From: Spirosoma spitsbergense DSM 19989
Lineage (GTDB): Bacteria > Bacteroidota > Bacteroidia > Cytophagales > Spirosomataceae
Assembly (NCBI RefSeq): GCF_000374085.1
Contig: NZ_KB893584.1
Span: forward strand, 1-41,601
Direction: 5' to 3'
Length of the DNA: 41,601 bases
In this document: one piece after another, positions 41,325 to 41,601 of the stretch
Position numbering within the stretch: the first letter of the stretch is position 1
Layout of the letters: each line of letters opens with the position of its first letter
The notes under the pieces: model-generated
What the model was told of the DNA's origin: nothing
Seen by the model: the letters and a program-made list of their open reading frames with translations, nothing else
The model's database searches: none
Translations under genes and position numbers: made by a program

Positions 41325-41601
41325 TCAATATTTAGGCGGCTATACAGCCGAAGTGATAAAGTTGACGCACTCTAGGATCATTTTTCTCCAGTTTAGTGCC
41401 TTTGGGTAAGATAGAAAAAAAACGATCTAGTAGTAAACGATTGTGGTAGAGCGTCTTAATAGTGGCCATCGAGAAGGGTTGTTGACCAACGCCCTGCTCA
41501 ACTTTAGCCACGTTAACCGCGCTCAGGGCTGCATTAAAATGGTAATCAAGTTTGTTGACCGAACGAGCCTGACAATCAGAAAGACCCGTAAACTGCTTGG
41601 C
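41325..41601 (-). mobile_element. Insertion sequence, one end only (runs off the right edge)
   Basis: The transposase gene begins 8 bases beyond the stop of the MG2-type frame and extends to the window edge. The exact terminal inverted repeat cannot be fixed because the other end is outside. The boundary probably lies between 41310 and 41332. Confidence 0.75.
41332..41601 (-). CDS. Transposase, C-terminal part (IS4-like DDE type)
   Basis: The frame is open from the right edge to a TAA at 41332-41334 (89 residues seen; the N-terminus is outside). The visible end includes AKQFTGLSDCQARSVNKLDYH, SMATIKTLYHNRLLLDRFF and SILPKGTKLEKNDPRVRQLY. It reads like the C-terminal tail of IS4-type DDE transposases common in Spirosoma and relatives. 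The catalytic residues are not in the visible part. The family call is from recall of similar tails and is moderate. Confidence 0.75.
   Translation of the reverse strand, partial: AKQFTGLSDCQARSVNKLDYHFNAALSAVNVAKVEQGVGQQPFSMATIKTLYHNRLLLDRFFSILPKGTKLEKNDPRVRQLYHFGCIAA

Overview
The window looks like chromosomal DNA of a Bacteroidota bacterium of the Cytophagales, most like Spirosoma or a close relative. The evidence is two SusC/SusD pairs, a hybrid two-component system (HTCS), a C-terminal type IX secretion (T9SS) sorting domain, a PorW/SprE-like T9SS lipoprotein, a Bacteroidota-type atpB with an N-terminal signal extension, and promoter -7 elements of the TAnnTTTG type. No rRNA, tRNA or CRISPR array was seen.

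Layout. (1) 1-13.1 kb, all on the minus strand: two paralogous secreted proteins built on a repeated domain of about 77 residues (the first runs off the left edge), an HTCS sensor/regulator, then susD and susC. This resembles a glycan-utilisation locus, but no carbohydrate-active enzyme is visible in the window. (2) 13.1-20.5 kb: an AT-rich gap, then housekeeping genes on the minus strand: uvrC, a class A penicillin-binding protein, and a PorW/SprE-like T9SS lipoprotein. (3) 20.6-32.5 kb: an AtpZ-like gene, then an accessory block that separates it from the ATP synthase genes. The block holds a RelE-type toxin-antitoxin pair; a compact minus-strand operon susC-susD-sodium:solute symporter-metallophosphoesterase-like; a single-domain response regulator; and a decayed gene carrying several lesions, including an exact 13-bp tandem duplication and an in-frame stop. 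(4) 32.8-36.1 kb: an AtpI-like membrane protein followed by atpB-atpE-atpF-atpH, ended by a strong terminator, with no atpA or atpG behind it. (5) 36.1-41.6 kb: a Uma2-type nuclease, a GNAT acetyltransferase coupled to a beta-lactamase-fold serine hydrolase, a mutarotase-like lipoprotein, a Rossmann oxidoreductase, and an MG2-type surface protein whose frame stops beside the transposase end of an insertion sequence running off the right edge.

How the parts relate. SusC/SusD pairs import oligomers across the outer membrane. The second pair is translationally close to an inner-membrane symporter and a metallophosphoesterase-fold protein, so these four probably form one uptake route for an unidentified ligand; it is the best candidate here for an undescribed system. 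The T9SS substrate at 1.6-4.0 kb depends on the pathway to which the PorW/SprE-like protein belongs. Function calls rest on motifs read by eye; no database search was possible.
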